Of a stretch of 64,000 bases of DNA, positions 9,274 through 16,765 are shown one piece after another. Origin of the DNA: Microcella pacifica (GTDB taxonomy: Bacteria > Actinomycetota > Actinomycetes > Actinomycetales > Microbacteriaceae); the NCBI RefSeq assembly GCF_009371975.2, contig NZ_VIKT02000001.1, positions 124,535 to 188,534 of the forward strand, read 5' to 3'. How positions within the stretch are numbered: the stretch's first letter is position 1; each line of letters starts with the position of its first letter. Both the position numbers and the translations under genes were made by a program. The notes beneath the pieces are model-generated. The model worked only from the letters and a program-made list of their open reading frames with translations, did not search any database and was not told the DNA's origin.

Positions 9274-12140
9274 GAGAGGAGGGCCTCCGGAGTTCGGGCG
9301 TCGTGGGCGTCGACGGGCGCGAGGGGTTCGAGAGCGAGCGCCGCGGCGTCCTCGCTCGCGGCGTCGCCCGTCACGATGCGGGCAGGGTGCGGCTCGGAGA
9401 GGGCGACGATGAGAGCGTCGACGGCGTCGACCGTCGCGCGTGCGAGCCCACCCGCATCGATGAGGTGCACGGTGGCGCGATGCGCCGTCGCGAGTGCGAC
9501 GAGGGCGAGCGCTCGGCGCTCGGGCGACAACGACACGAGGGTGTCGTCGAGCTCGACGGACGCGAGCGGGGCGGCGGCGCCTCCCAGTCGTCGGGCGGTC
9601 GCCGCGACTCCGCGCCACCAGCGCTCGATCTCGCGCTGCCCCGTGCGGCCGGGGTGCGACGCACGATGCTCGGTCGCGAGTTCGCGCACCGTGACGCTCG
9701 GGTCGAGTCGATGAGGCTCCAGCTCGAGCAGACTCACGCGCTCGCTCGCCGTCCCCGCCTCGGAGGGCAGGAGGGCGCCCGCGATGCGCGCGCGCCCGCT
9801 CGGTGCCGCGAGGTAGCCGGCGAGGGTCGCGAGCACGAGACCGCGCTCGGCGGGCGCCGCATCGACGAGGATGCCCTGCCCCGACTCGACGCGCAGGCTG
9901 AGGGTCTTCTCGGTGCCCGCGATCTCGAGCCGGTCGGCCACGACCTCCGCATCGCCCGCCCCGGCCGCCCACTGGACGGTGTCGCGATGGTGCCGCAATC
10001 GGGCGCCCTCGACGTCGAGGTCGGGCAGCAGCCGGTCGAGGAAGCGCGGGAACCACCAGCCCGCGCGGCCGAAGAGCGTCATGAGCGCGGGCCCGAGCAG
10101 CATGCGCACGACGAACGCGTCGACCGCGATGCCGACGGCGAGCCCGAGGGCGATGGGCTTGATGAGCCCCGCACCCTCGGGCACGAAGGCGGCGAAGACG
10201 AAGAACATGATGAGGGCCGCAGCCGTGACGACGCGGGCTCCGGTCGTGAAGCCCTCCTCGATCGCCTCGCGCGGGGTCGCGCCGTGCACGTGCTCTTCGC
10301 GCATGCCCGAGACGAGGAACACCTCGTAGTCCATCGCGAGGCCGAATAGCACCGCCATGAGGATGATGGGCATGAAGCTCAGGATGGGGCCGGGCTCGGC
10401 GTGCAGCAGCTCGGCGCCCCATCCCCACTGGAAGACGGCGACGGTCACGCCGATCGCGCTGCCGACGGTGAGGAGGAAGCCCAGCGCCGCCTTCACGGGC
10501 ACCAGCACCGAGCGGAAGACGGCCATGAGCAGCACGATCGAGAGGCCGACGACGATGATGCCGAAGGGCACGAGCGCGCCCGTGAGGCGCGTCGAGATGT
10601 CGATGCCGACGGCCGTGACGCCCGTCACGGCGAGCGGGGTGCCGTACTCCTCCTCGATGAGCTGCCCGGTCTCGCGCAGCTCGGCGACGAGAGCCTTCGT
10701 CTCCTGCGCGTCAGGAGCGGTCGTGGGGGCGACGCGGAAGATCGCCAGCTCGAGACCCGGCGACGGGATGCCCGGACTCACGCTCGCGACGCCGTCGACC
10801 GCCTCGAGGTCGTCCCGAATGCCCTCGAGGTCGCCCATGATGTCGGTGGACTGGGTGATGTCGAGGGTCACGAGGAGGGGGCCTGCGGTGCCGGGGCCGA
10901 AGGAGTCGGCGATGAGGTCGTAGGCGATGCGCTGCGTCGAACCCTCGGGCTCCTTGCCGCCATCGGGAAGGTTGAGGTCGAGCGAGAACGCCGGGATCGA
11001 GATGGTGCCGAGCACGAGCACGACGCCGACCGTGGAGAGGATCGGACGGCGCATGACGCCGCGCACCCACCGGCGCCCCATGGTCGGGCGGCTCGACGAC
11101 GTGGGGTGTGCGCGCTTCCAGGCGCGCGACCCCTCGCGGGGGACGAGGCGGTCGCCCGCGAGCCCCATGAACGCCGGGAGCAGCGTCGTCGCGGCGAGCA
11201 TCGCGACGGTCACCGCGACTGCCGCACCGATGCCCATGACGGAGAGGAACGGCACACCGACGACGAGGAGCCCGAGCAGGGCGATGATGACCGTCACGCC
11301 CGCGAACACGACGGCACTGCCCGCGGTGCCCACAGCGATGCCGGCCGACTCGAGTGGTCGCTCGCCTCGGGCGAGCTGGGTGCGGTGTCGGGAGAGGATG
11401 AAGAGCGAGTAGTCGATGCCGACCGCGAGCCCGATCATGAGGGCGAGCAGGGGCGCGGAGCTCGAAACGGGAACGAAGGCCGCGACGCCGAGAATGCCGC
11501 CGAGGGAGATCCCGATGCCGATGAGGGCGGCCGCGAGCGGCATGCCGGCGGCGAGGAGAGACCCGAAGGTCACGACGAGCACGGCCCCCGCGACGAGCAC
11601 GCCGATGACCTCGATCACGGTGATGCCGACCGTGGTGTTCTGAAAGACCTGGCCGGCGAACTCGACGCGCACATCGCGCGCGTCGGCGGTCGCGGTGATC
11701 GCGTCGAGAGTCTCGGTCGAGATCGACTGGGAGGTGCCCTCGAGGCTCGCCTGCACGATCGCGACCGACTCGTCGTCACTCACCTGGTTGCTCGCGAACT
11801 CGTCGAACGGGCCGAGGACGGTCTCGACGCCGGGGATCGACTCGAGGTCGGCCATGAGCGCGTCGATCTCGCCTCGGATGTCGGCATCCGTCACGAGGGA
11901 GTCGTCCTCGGGCGCGACGACCGCCTGCACGGTGGTGCCGGCGGCTTCGGGGAAGAGCTGGTCAAGCTGATCGAGCGCCTCCTGCGACTCGGTGCCGGGA
12001 ATCGAGAAGCTCTCGTCGGTCTGGCCGCCGAGGCTCAGGCCCACGCCGAGAGCCGCCGCGAGGGCGATGACCCACACGGTGATGACGAGCGCGGCGCGGC
12101 GGTAGGCAAAGCGCCCGAGACGGTAGAGGAGGGTGGCCAC
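9270..12140 (-). CDS. MMPL/RND-family transporter fused to a degenerate ABC-ATPase-like domain
   Basis: A 956-residue protein. Residues 1-708 form a full MMPL transporter: two repeats of one helix, an extracytoplasmic loop and five helices (for example TFGSLLAAGMPLAAALIG and MAVLFGLAMDYEVFLVSGMR). About 248 further residues (DNA 9270-10016) are not part of the family. They read like an ABC nucleotide-binding domain that lost its catalytic residues: GQGILVDAAPAERGLVLATL where a Walker A would be, APSGRARIAG after it, then LSPERRALALVALATAHR and ATVHLIDAG where the signature and Walker B would be. There is no GK(S/T). The GTG at 12140 lies one base after the tetR stop, and the gene overlaps the YhgE-like gene. 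It probably exports a lipid or drug under TetR control. Confidence 0.85.
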   Translation of the reverse strand: MATLLYRLGRFAYRRAALVITVWVIALAAALGVGLSLGGQTDESFSIPGTESQEALDQLDQLFPEAAGTTVQAVVAPEDDSLVTDADIRGEIDALMADLESIPGVETVLGPFDEFASNQVSDDESVAIVQASLEGTSQSISTETLDAITATADARDVRVEFAGQVFQNTTVGITVIEVIGVLVAGAVLVVTFGSLLAAGMPLAAALIGIGISLGGILGVAAFVPVSSSAPLLALMIGLAVGIDYSLFILSRHRTQLARGERPLESAGIAVGTAGSAVVFAGVTVIIALLGLLVVGVPFLSVMGIGAAVAVTVAMLAATTLLPAFMGLAGDRLVPREGSRAWKRAHPTSSSRPTMGRRWVRGVMRRPILSTVGVVLVLGTISIPAFSLDLNLPDGGKEPEGSTQRIAYDLIADSFGPGTAGPLLVTLDITQSTDIMGDLEGIRDDLEAVDGVASVSPGIPSPGLELAIFRVAPTTAPDAQETKALVAELRETGQLIEEEYGTPLAVTGVTAVGIDISTRLTGALVPFGIIVVGLSIVLLMAVFRSVLVPVKAALGFLLTVGSAIGVTVAVFQWGWGAELLHAEPGPILSFMPIILMAVLFGLAMDYEVFLVSGMREEHVHGATPREAIEEGFTTGARVVTAAALIMFFVFAAFVPEGAGLIKPIALGLAVGIAVDAFVVRMLLGPALMTLFGRAGWWFPRFLDRLLPDLDVEGARLRHHRDTVQWAAGAGDAEVVADRLEIAGTEKTLSLRVESGQGILVDAAPAERGLVLATLAGYLAAPSGRARIAGALLPSEAGTASERVSLLELEPHRLDPSVTVRELATEHRASHPGRTGQREIERWWRGVAATARRLGGAAAPLASVELDDTLVSLSPERRALALVALATAHRATVHLIDAGGLARATVDAVDALIVALSEPHPARIVTGDAASEDAAALALEPLAPVDAHDARTPEALLS

Positions 12141-12141
12141 G

Positions 12142-12741
12142 TCAGTCCTTGGGGGTCGGGTCGGCGAGGGAGGCGGGGGCAAGCGACTGCTCGGAGGGCA
12201 CGAGCAGTTCGTGCAGGATGACCAGGAGTGCGCCGCGCAGGTCGTCGACGTCGATCTCGCCGCTGAGGCCGAGGCGCTCGGCGGCCGCGAGCGTGTAGGC
12301 GACTCCGCCGAATGCGACGCCGAAGCGCAGCTTCTCCATGGTCGAGCCGCTCGCGAGCCGGAAGAGTTCGGCGACGCGGCGCATGATCTCGGTCGCGCGG
12401 TGCATGACGGGAACGTCATCGAGGGTCGCGCCCTGGTTGATGACGAGGGGAACAACCTCGCGGTGCCGCAGCAGGAGGTCGACGAAGTTCTCGACGAAGT
12501 CGGCGTGGCGTAGCCCGCTCGCGGTGTCGATCGAGTCGAGCAGGCGATCGAGGTCATCGACGGCGGGGCTCACGATGTCGGCGAGCAGCAGCTCTTTCGA
12601 CGCGAAGTGGTAGAGCACGCTCGCCTTCGATGTGCCCGCGAGGTCGGCGATGCGCTGCAGTGAGGTCGCGGCGTACCCGGAGGTCGCGAATTCGGCAAGC
12701 GCGATCGCGCGCAGTTCGTCATGGAGAGTCACGGCGGCCAC
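12142..12741 (-). CDS. TetR/AcrR-family transcriptional repressor
   Basis: A 199-residue regulator. Residues 5-50 form the TetR helix-turn-helix: ALAEFATSGYAATSLQRIAD followed by LAGTSKASVLYHFASKELL. The rest is a helical ligand-binding and dimerisation domain with no recognised ligand. It is first in an operon with the MMPL and YhgE-like genes (one-base gap). Two palindromes immediately upstream are likely operators, giving autorepression and control of the exporter. The GTG at 12741 is used; a second GTG at 12732 also fits the family. Confidence 0.92.
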   Translation of the reverse strand: MAAVTLHDELRAIALAEFATSGYAATSLQRIADLAGTSKASVLYHFASKELLLADIVSPAVDDLDRLLDSIDTASGLRHADFVENFVDLLLRHREVVPLVINQGATLDDVPVMHRATEIMRRVAELFRLASGSTMEKLRFGVAFGGVAYTLAAAERLGLSGEIDVDDLRGALLVILHELLVPSEQSLAPASLADPTPKD

Positions 12742-12747
12742 GTTAGT

Positions 12748-12761
12748 TGACCGATCGGTCA
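12748..12761. promoter_or_regulatory. TetR operator, perfect palindrome
   Basis: TGACCGATCGGTCA is a perfect 14-bp palindrome, six bases upstream of the tetR start at 12741. It shares both half-sites with the site at 12767-12780. The pattern GACCGNNCGGTC resembles known TetR-family sites. Confidence 0.75.
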
Positions 12762-12766
12762 GGATT

Positions 12767-12780
12767 TGACCAATCGGTCA
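12767..12780. promoter_or_regulatory. TetR operator, near-perfect palindrome
   Basis: TGACCAATCGGTCA differs from the first site by one base and is centred 19 bp from it, roughly two helical turns, so two dimers could bind on one face of the DNA. Confidence 0.72.
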
Positions 12781-12908
12781 GATGCCAAGGTTGCGCTGGG
12801 CGACTTCCCAGCCCCGCGCAACAGCCTGGACACGAACTGGACGCTGGCGGCATCCGCACCGGGCAGGAACGATAGCGTGGAGCACACACGACGAGGGAAG
12901 GTCACCGC

Positions 12909-13106
12909 ATGCGCAAGTACATCCTCAACGGTGCCGTGGTGAGCGCCGTGTTCTCCGCCTGGAATGTCATCTCGACCACTCGGCACGGCCCGCGCGACTG
13001 GCGCCTCGCCCTCATGTGGGCCAGTTGGGGCATCAGCGTCGCGATTGCCGTCGGCACGGTCATGGAGGAGAACAAGGCGATCGACGCCCCCGGCATCGAC
13101 GACTAG
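12909..13106 (+). CDS. Small hypothetical membrane protein
   Basis: A 65-residue protein, MRKYILNGAVVSAVFSAWNV and onward, with two weakly hydrophobic segments (about residues 6-20 and 34-50) and a basic loop. I do not recognise a family. The frame has an AGGGAAGG ribosome site seven bases before the ATG, ends cleanly and is followed by a strong hairpin terminator at 13125-13161, so it is probably expressed. A TAGCGT box upstream at about 12872 could be its -10 element. It is divergent from tetR. Confidence 0.6.
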   Translation: MRKYILNGAVVSAVFSAWNVISTTRHGPRDWRLALMWASWGISVAIAVGTVMEENKAIDAPGIDD

Positions 13107-13124
13107 AGCGTCGCCAGGCACGAA

Positions 13125-13161
13125 AAAACCCCGGCAGCTGGCGAGAGCGAACCGGGGTTTT
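13125..13161. terminator. Bidirectional hairpin terminator
   Basis: AAAACCCCGG (13125-13134) and CCGGGGTTTT (13152-13161) are perfect complements with a 17-base loop. It serves the small gene on the + strand and tRNA-Lys on the - strand. Confidence 0.85.
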
Positions 13162-13163
13162 CG

Positions 13164-13236
<73 letters not shown>

Positions 13237-13390
13237 GTAGGCCTTGACGGCCGAGAGGAAACACTACCACCGTGGCGGGGCAGCCTCCACTCGGGCGGCT
13301 TTCAGCGAGCATCCTGCCCGCATTCATACACTGAAACCCTCACCGCGGAGCCGACCTGCGCCGCGCATCCCGTTCACACTAGGAGCCCTC

Positions 13391-13864
13391 ATGGCCAGCA
13401 CGCGCCTCGAAGCCGGAACCGCCGCCCCCGCCTTCACCTTGCCCGACAAGGACGGCACGCCCGTCTCGCTCGGCGACTACGCCGGCCAGAAGGTCGTGCT
13501 CTACTTCTACCCCGCCGCCTCGACGCCCGGCTGCACGACGCAGGCGTGCGACTTCCGCGACAACCTCGCCTCCCTCGCGAGCGCCGGCTACCAGGTGCTC
13601 GGCATCTCCAAGGACTCCGGGGATGCTCTGCAGACGTTCGCCGACGAGCAGAACCTGACCTTCCCCCTGCTGAGCGACCCCGATCTCACGGTGCACAACG
13701 CCTACGCGGCGTACGGCGAGAAGTCGATGTACGGCAAGACGGTGACGGGCGTGATTCGCTCCACCTTCGTCGTCGACGAGCAGGGCACGCTCGAGCACGC
13801 CCTCTACAACGTCAAGGCCACCGGCCACGTCGCGAGCCTGCGCAAGAAGCTCGGGCTCGACTGA
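13391..13864 (+). CDS. bcp: Thioredoxin-dependent peroxiredoxin (Bcp/PrxQ)
   Basis: A 157-residue peroxiredoxin that reduces hydrogen peroxide and organic hydroperoxides using thioredoxin. The active-site sequence YPAASTPGCTTQACDFRD contains the peroxidatic Cys48 and the resolving Cys53 five residues later, the atypical 2-Cys arrangement of PrxQ. YQVLGISKDSGDALQTF and FVVDEQGTLEH complete the fold. The ATG at 13391 gives the family-typical N-terminus and has AGGAG seven bases upstream; earlier in-frame codons lack this. It is monocistronic and cytoplasmic. Confidence 0.95.
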   Translation: MASTRLEAGTAAPAFTLPDKDGTPVSLGDYAGQKVVLYFYPAASTPGCTTQACDFRDNLASLASAGYQVLGISKDSGDALQTFADEQNLTFPLLSDPDLTVHNAYAAYGEKSMYGKTVTGVIRSTFVVDEQGTLEHALYNVKATGHVASLRKKLGLD

Positions 13865-13903
13865 GCCACCCGCCCCTCCCCCGGCGCGCCGCTCGGCGCG
13901 GGC

Positions 13904-14296
13904 TCAGTCGCGCCGCGACAGGTACTCGGTGATCGTCGGCGTGAGCGCAAGCACGATGCCCACGATCGAGGGGATGATGATCCACGACGCGATGTCGGGC
14001 CGCGGCACAAAGCCCTGAAGGCTGCCGACCCCGATCGCGAGCTGCAGGAAGTGGTAGACGAGAATGCTGCCACGCGTCCACGCCCGCGCGCGCCAGACGC
14101 CCGCCGTCATCGCGACGAGCCACACGACCACGAGCGCAGTGAGGCCGACGAGGGCGAGCGCCGTCACCGGGAAGTCGGCCTGCTGCCCGACGAGCTCGAC
14201 CGTGAGCGCAACCGTCACGACGGCGAGGAAGACCGCCTCCAGCGCCAGGATGGTGACGAGCAGGATGACGAGAGGTGTCCGCCGGGTGTCCGACAC
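13904..14296 (-). CDS. Hypothetical four-helix membrane protein
   Basis: A 130-residue protein with four predicted helices (LVILLVTILALEAVFLAVV; ALALVGLTALVVVWLVAMTA; ILVYHFLQLAIGVGSL; IIPSIVGIVLALTP). Similar small integral membrane proteins are common in actinobacteria but I recognise no function. The GTG at 14296 has AGGA eight bases upstream and is preferred to a TTG at 14314. It is divergent from whiB1 and convergent with the peroxiredoxin gene. Confidence 0.7.
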   Translation of the reverse strand: MSDTRRTPLVILLVTILALEAVFLAVVTVALTVELVGQQADFPVTALALVGLTALVVVWLVAMTAGVWRARAWTRGSILVYHFLQLAIGVGSLQGFVPRPDIASWIIIPSIVGIVLALTPTITEYLSRRD

Positions 14297-14324
14297 GAGA
14301 ACCGTCCTATACAAAGCTATTGAT

Positions 14325-14353
14325 TTGACTCAGGCCCTGTGAGAGCCTATATG
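14325..14353 (+). promoter_or_regulatory. whiB1 promoter
   Basis: TTGACT (14325-14330), a 17-bp spacer and TATATG (14348-14353) make a near-consensus housekeeping promoter. Transcription would start near 14360, leaving about 135 nt of untranslated leader before whiB1. Confidence 0.75.
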
Positions 14354-14494
14354 CGGTTGATCAGACGCCTACAGTGACGTGGGCGGCATCCCTCACTGTC
14401 TCACTTGCCCCCTTTTCGTCGGCGAGTTCACGGATGTAGCGCGTCCCCAACCTCACTCGACGTGCTACGGCAATGCACAAAAGGAGCACGTCCT

Positions 14495-14743
14495 ATGGAT
14501 TGGCGCGACAAAGCAGCCTGCCTCACCGCTGACCCGGAGCTCTTCTTCCCGGTCGGCAACACTGGTCCCGCCGTGGACCAGATCGAGAAGGCGAAGACCG
14601 TCTGCGGTCGCTGCTCGGTGACCGAGACCTGCCTGCAGTACGCTCTCGAGACCAACCAGGACTCCGGCGTCTGGGGCGGCCTCAGCGAAGACGAGCGCCG
14701 CGCCCTCAAGCGCCGCGCCGCCCGCGCGCGCCGCGCCTCCTAG
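14495..14743 (+). CDS. whiB1: WhiB-family iron-sulfur transcription factor, WhiB1-like
   Basis: An 82-residue protein starting MDWRDKAACL. Cys9, Cys37, Cys40 and Cys46 have exactly the WhiB1 spacing for a [4Fe-4S] cluster. GVWGG at residues 58-62 and the basic tail LKRRAARARRAS are the beta-turn and DNA-contacting parts. WhiB1 of Mycobacterium is essential, binds the primary sigma factor and senses nitric oxide; the near-identical N-terminus (DPELFFPVGN) supports the same role here. AAAGGAG lies eight bases before the ATG. A strong promoter and a long leader precede it. It is convergent with thiL. Confidence 0.93.
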   Translation: MDWRDKAACLTADPELFFPVGNTGPAVDQIEKAKTVCGRCSVTETCLQYALETNQDSGVWGGLSEDERRALKRRAARARRAS

Positions 14744-14765
14744 CCTTCCCCGCGCCGTCCGGCGT

Positions 14766-15887
14766 TCAGCCGACGCCGCCGCTCCACTCGTCGAACGAGT
14801 CCCACCCGCCGCGCGCGGCGAAGACCCGGCCCCCGACGAGCAGGGCAGGGCCCTCTGCGCCCGCCTCGACGACGCGGCCGATCACCCGGAACCCGCCCGG
14901 CAGCGACTGGCCCGGGCCCGTCGCGGGCGGGAACGTCGCGAGCAGCGAGTGATCCTCCCCGCCCACGATCACGTGCGGCAGCCGGGAAGCATCCACCCCC
15001 GCCGCCATGCACACGGCAGCCGCATCGAGGTCGAGGCTCACGCCGCTCGCGCGCGCAATCCGCCGCGCGTCGAGGGCGAGGCCGTCGCTCAAGTCGAGCA
15101 TCGAGGTGGCTCCCGCGAGCGCGGCGGCGACGCCGTCCGCGATCGGCGGGTGCGGCGTGAGCTGGGCGGCTACGGCGACGGGATGCTCGGAGCGCAGTCG
15201 AGCGGCGGCCCGCGCATCCGGCACGCCGTCGCCATTGACCGCGCGCTCGAACAGCAGGGCCAGACCCTCTGCGGCCGCACCGAGCGGGCCGGAGACCGCG
15301 ACCACGTCGCCCACGCGCGCGCCGTCGCGCCGCACCGGCTCACGCCCTTCGAGGTCGCCGAACGCCGTCACGGCGATCGTGAGGGTGGGTGAGACACTCA
15401 GGTCTCCCCCGACGACTCCGCAGCCCGGAGCGAGCTCGGCGCACGCTTCCCGCAAGCCGTCCGCGAGGGCCTCAAGGTCGCTCACGGGCGTCTCGGCCGG
15501 TGCCGCGAGCGCCACGACGAGAGCCGTCGGTCGCGCGCCCATCGCGGCGACGTCGCTCAGGTTCGTCGCCGCGGCCTTGAACCCCAGATCGCGCATGCTC
15601 GACCACGCGAGGCGGAAGTCGGGGCCGTGGATCATCATGTCGGTCGTCACGACGTAGAGACCGTCGGGCGCCGCGAGCACGGCTGCGTCGTCGCCCGGGC
15701 CCAGCATGGTCGCCTCGCTCGGCGGCAGGCGCGGGATAATGCGGGCGAGGGCATCGAGCTCACCGACGGAGCCGAGAGTGTCGAGGGTGTGCTTCGAGTC
15801 GTCTCCGCCGCCCGGTTCTGCGGCTGCCCGGGTGCCCTCGACGCCGGCGCCGTCGCCGTCGGGCCCGCTCGACTCGGCTTCGCTCAT
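14766..15887 (-). CDS. thiL: Thiamine-monophosphate kinase
   Basis: A 373-residue enzyme that phosphorylates thiamine monophosphate to thiamine pyrophosphate. Residues 40-75 contain GELDALARIIPRLP and LGPGDDAAVL, the ThiL metal and ATP motif. TTDMMIHGPDF, GVVGGDLSVSPTLTIAVTAF and STSMLDLSDGLALDARRIA-like segments follow. The first ~40 residues are a disordered acidic tail rich in S, G, D and E, longer than in most ThiL proteins. The ATG at 15887 sits seven bases after a TACCGT -10 box, so the mRNA may be leaderless. It is divergent from the DUF3515 gene. Confidence 0.93.
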   Translation of the reverse strand: MSEAESSGPDGDGAGVEGTRAAAEPGGGDDSKHTLDTLGSVGELDALARIIPRLPPSEATMLGPGDDAAVLAAPDGLYVVTTDMMIHGPDFRLAWSSMRDLGFKAAATNLSDVAAMGARPTALVVALAAPAETPVSDLEALADGLREACAELAPGCGVVGGDLSVSPTLTIAVTAFGDLEGREPVRRDGARVGDVVAVSGPLGAAAEGLALLFERAVNGDGVPDARAAARLRSEHPVAVAAQLTPHPPIADGVAAALAGATSMLDLSDGLALDARRIARASGVSLDLDAAAVCMAAGVDASRLPHVIVGGEDHSLLATFPPATGPGQSLPGGFRVIGRVVEAGAEGPALLVGGRVFAARGGWDSFDEWSGGVG

Positions 15888-15894
15888 GCGCTCA

Positions 15895-15904
15895 ACGGTA
15901 GCCT
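15895..15904. promoter_or_regulatory. Overlapping divergent -10 boxes for thiL and the DUF3515 gene
   Basis: The 10-bp sequence ACGGTAGCCT reads as TACCGT on the - strand (seven bases before the thiL ATG) and as TAGCCT on the + strand (eight bases before the DUF3515 ATG). The two boxes share the central TA. Confidence 0.55.
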
Positions 15905-15912
15905 GAACGACG

Positions 15913-16413
15913 ATGAGAACCCGCTCCCCCCTCCTGGCCCTTGCCGTCGCCGCGCTCGCCATCATGCCCCTCGCGGCGTGTGCTCCGACCGTGCCGCTCG
16001 AGGCGGCGCCCGAGGCGAACTCCGTGGCGTGCGCCGAGATCTCGGTGCGGCTGCCGCAGACCATCGGCGAGCTCGACCGCCGCAGCACGAACGCGCAGGC
16101 CACTGCGGCGTGGGGTGAACCCACGGCCGTCATCTACCGGTGCGGGCTGCCCGATCTCGGCCCGAGCGACCTGCCGTGCTTCGACGTCGACGGCGTCGAC
16201 TGGCTGCTCGACGAGAGCGACGCCCCGCAATACGTCTTCACGACCTACGGACGCACGCCCACGACCGAGGTCATCGTCGACATCACCTACATCGCCGGCG
16301 CGGACGCCGTGCGCGCCATCAGCGGAGCGGTCGCCGCGACCCCGGCCGAGGCCCGGTGCCTCGCTACGACCGACGTCTTCGGCGGCGGCACGGTCGCACC
16401 CGAGACCGAGTAG
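15913..16413 (+). CDS. DUF3515 family lipoprotein
   Basis: A 166-residue protein with a type II signal peptide: basic MRTR, a hydrophobic core and lipobox LAAC, predicting lipid attachment at Cys23. Motifs CGLPDLGPSD and VDGVDWL with the surrounding region match the DUF3515 family found almost only in actinobacteria beside ddl, gpsA and thiL, as here. It is probably anchored on the outer face of the membrane. Its biochemical role is unknown. Paired Cys residues in the mature part could form disulfides. Confidence 0.85.
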   Translation: MRTRSPLLALAVAALAIMPLAACAPTVPLEAAPEANSVACAEISVRLPQTIGELDRRSTNAQATAAWGEPTAVIYRCGLPDLGPSDLPCFDVDGVDWLLDESDAPQYVFTTYGRTPTTEVIVDITYIAGADAVRAISGAVAATPAEARCLATTDVFGGGTVAPETE

Positions 16414-16429
16414 CGCCCCGCGCATCCCC

Positions 16430-16513
16430 GCTCACCCCGCACGACCCGCGCACGCCCGCTCACCCCACACGACCCGCGCATGCCCGCTCACCCCACACGA
16501 CCCGCGTGGCCCA
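16430..16513. repeat. Three 28-bp tandem repeats plus shorter repeats
   Basis: Units beginning GCTCACCCC(G/A)CACGACCC start at 16430, 16458 and 16486 (period 28). They run into two copies of a unit beginning TGGCCCACGCACCCCGCA at 16507 and 16525. There are no spacers. This fills the first part of the convergent gap between the DUF3515 gene and ddl. Confidence 0.85.
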
Positions 16514-16550
16514 CGCACCCCGCATGGCCCACGCACCCCGCGCAACCCCG

Positions 16551-16617
16551 CAGATTCGCCGCAAAACGGGAGTATCGCGCACCGCGAGCGCCCATTCGTG
16601 CCAGATCTGGCACGACA
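16551..16617. repeat. Dispersed palindromic repeat, copy A
   Basis: A ~67-bp unit starting CAGATTCGCCGCAAA and ending in the perfect 18-bp palindrome CGTGCCAGATCTGGCACG (16597-16614). It is very similar to copy B at 16658. It lies between two convergent genes and could act as a terminator or a REP-like element. Confidence 0.8.
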
Positions 16618-16657
16618 TAGCGCGCGGGTTCGCCCTCGCGCGCCGCGAGCGCCGCCG

Positions 16658-16723
16658 CAGATTCGCCACAAAGTGGCCGAATCGCGGGCGACGAGCGCCC
16701 TTTTGCGCCAGATCTGGCACCGA
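16658..16723. repeat. Dispersed palindromic repeat, copy B
   Basis: A second copy of the same unit, starting CAGATTCGCCACAAA and containing GAGCGCCCTTTTGCG followed by the palindrome GCCAGATCTGGC (16707-16718). Related sequences recur near 43.5 kb. Confidence 0.8.
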
Positions 16724-16765
16724 CGCCCGTGCGCGCGTGCGCGGGCGCGCGAGCGCGCCGCGCGG

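Noticed and set aside
10401-12221. A 606-codon open frame on the + strand
   Set aside because: Antisense to the MMPL gene; charged low-complexity sequence.
14354-14494. CRP-type site in the whiB1 leader, as known in mycobacteria
   Set aside because: AGTGA and TCACT occur near 14367-14395 but the spacing is far from the TGTGA-N6-TCACA pattern.
16430-16545. Possible CRISPR array
   Set aside because: The 28-bp units are directly joined with no unique spacers, and no cas gene is in the window.
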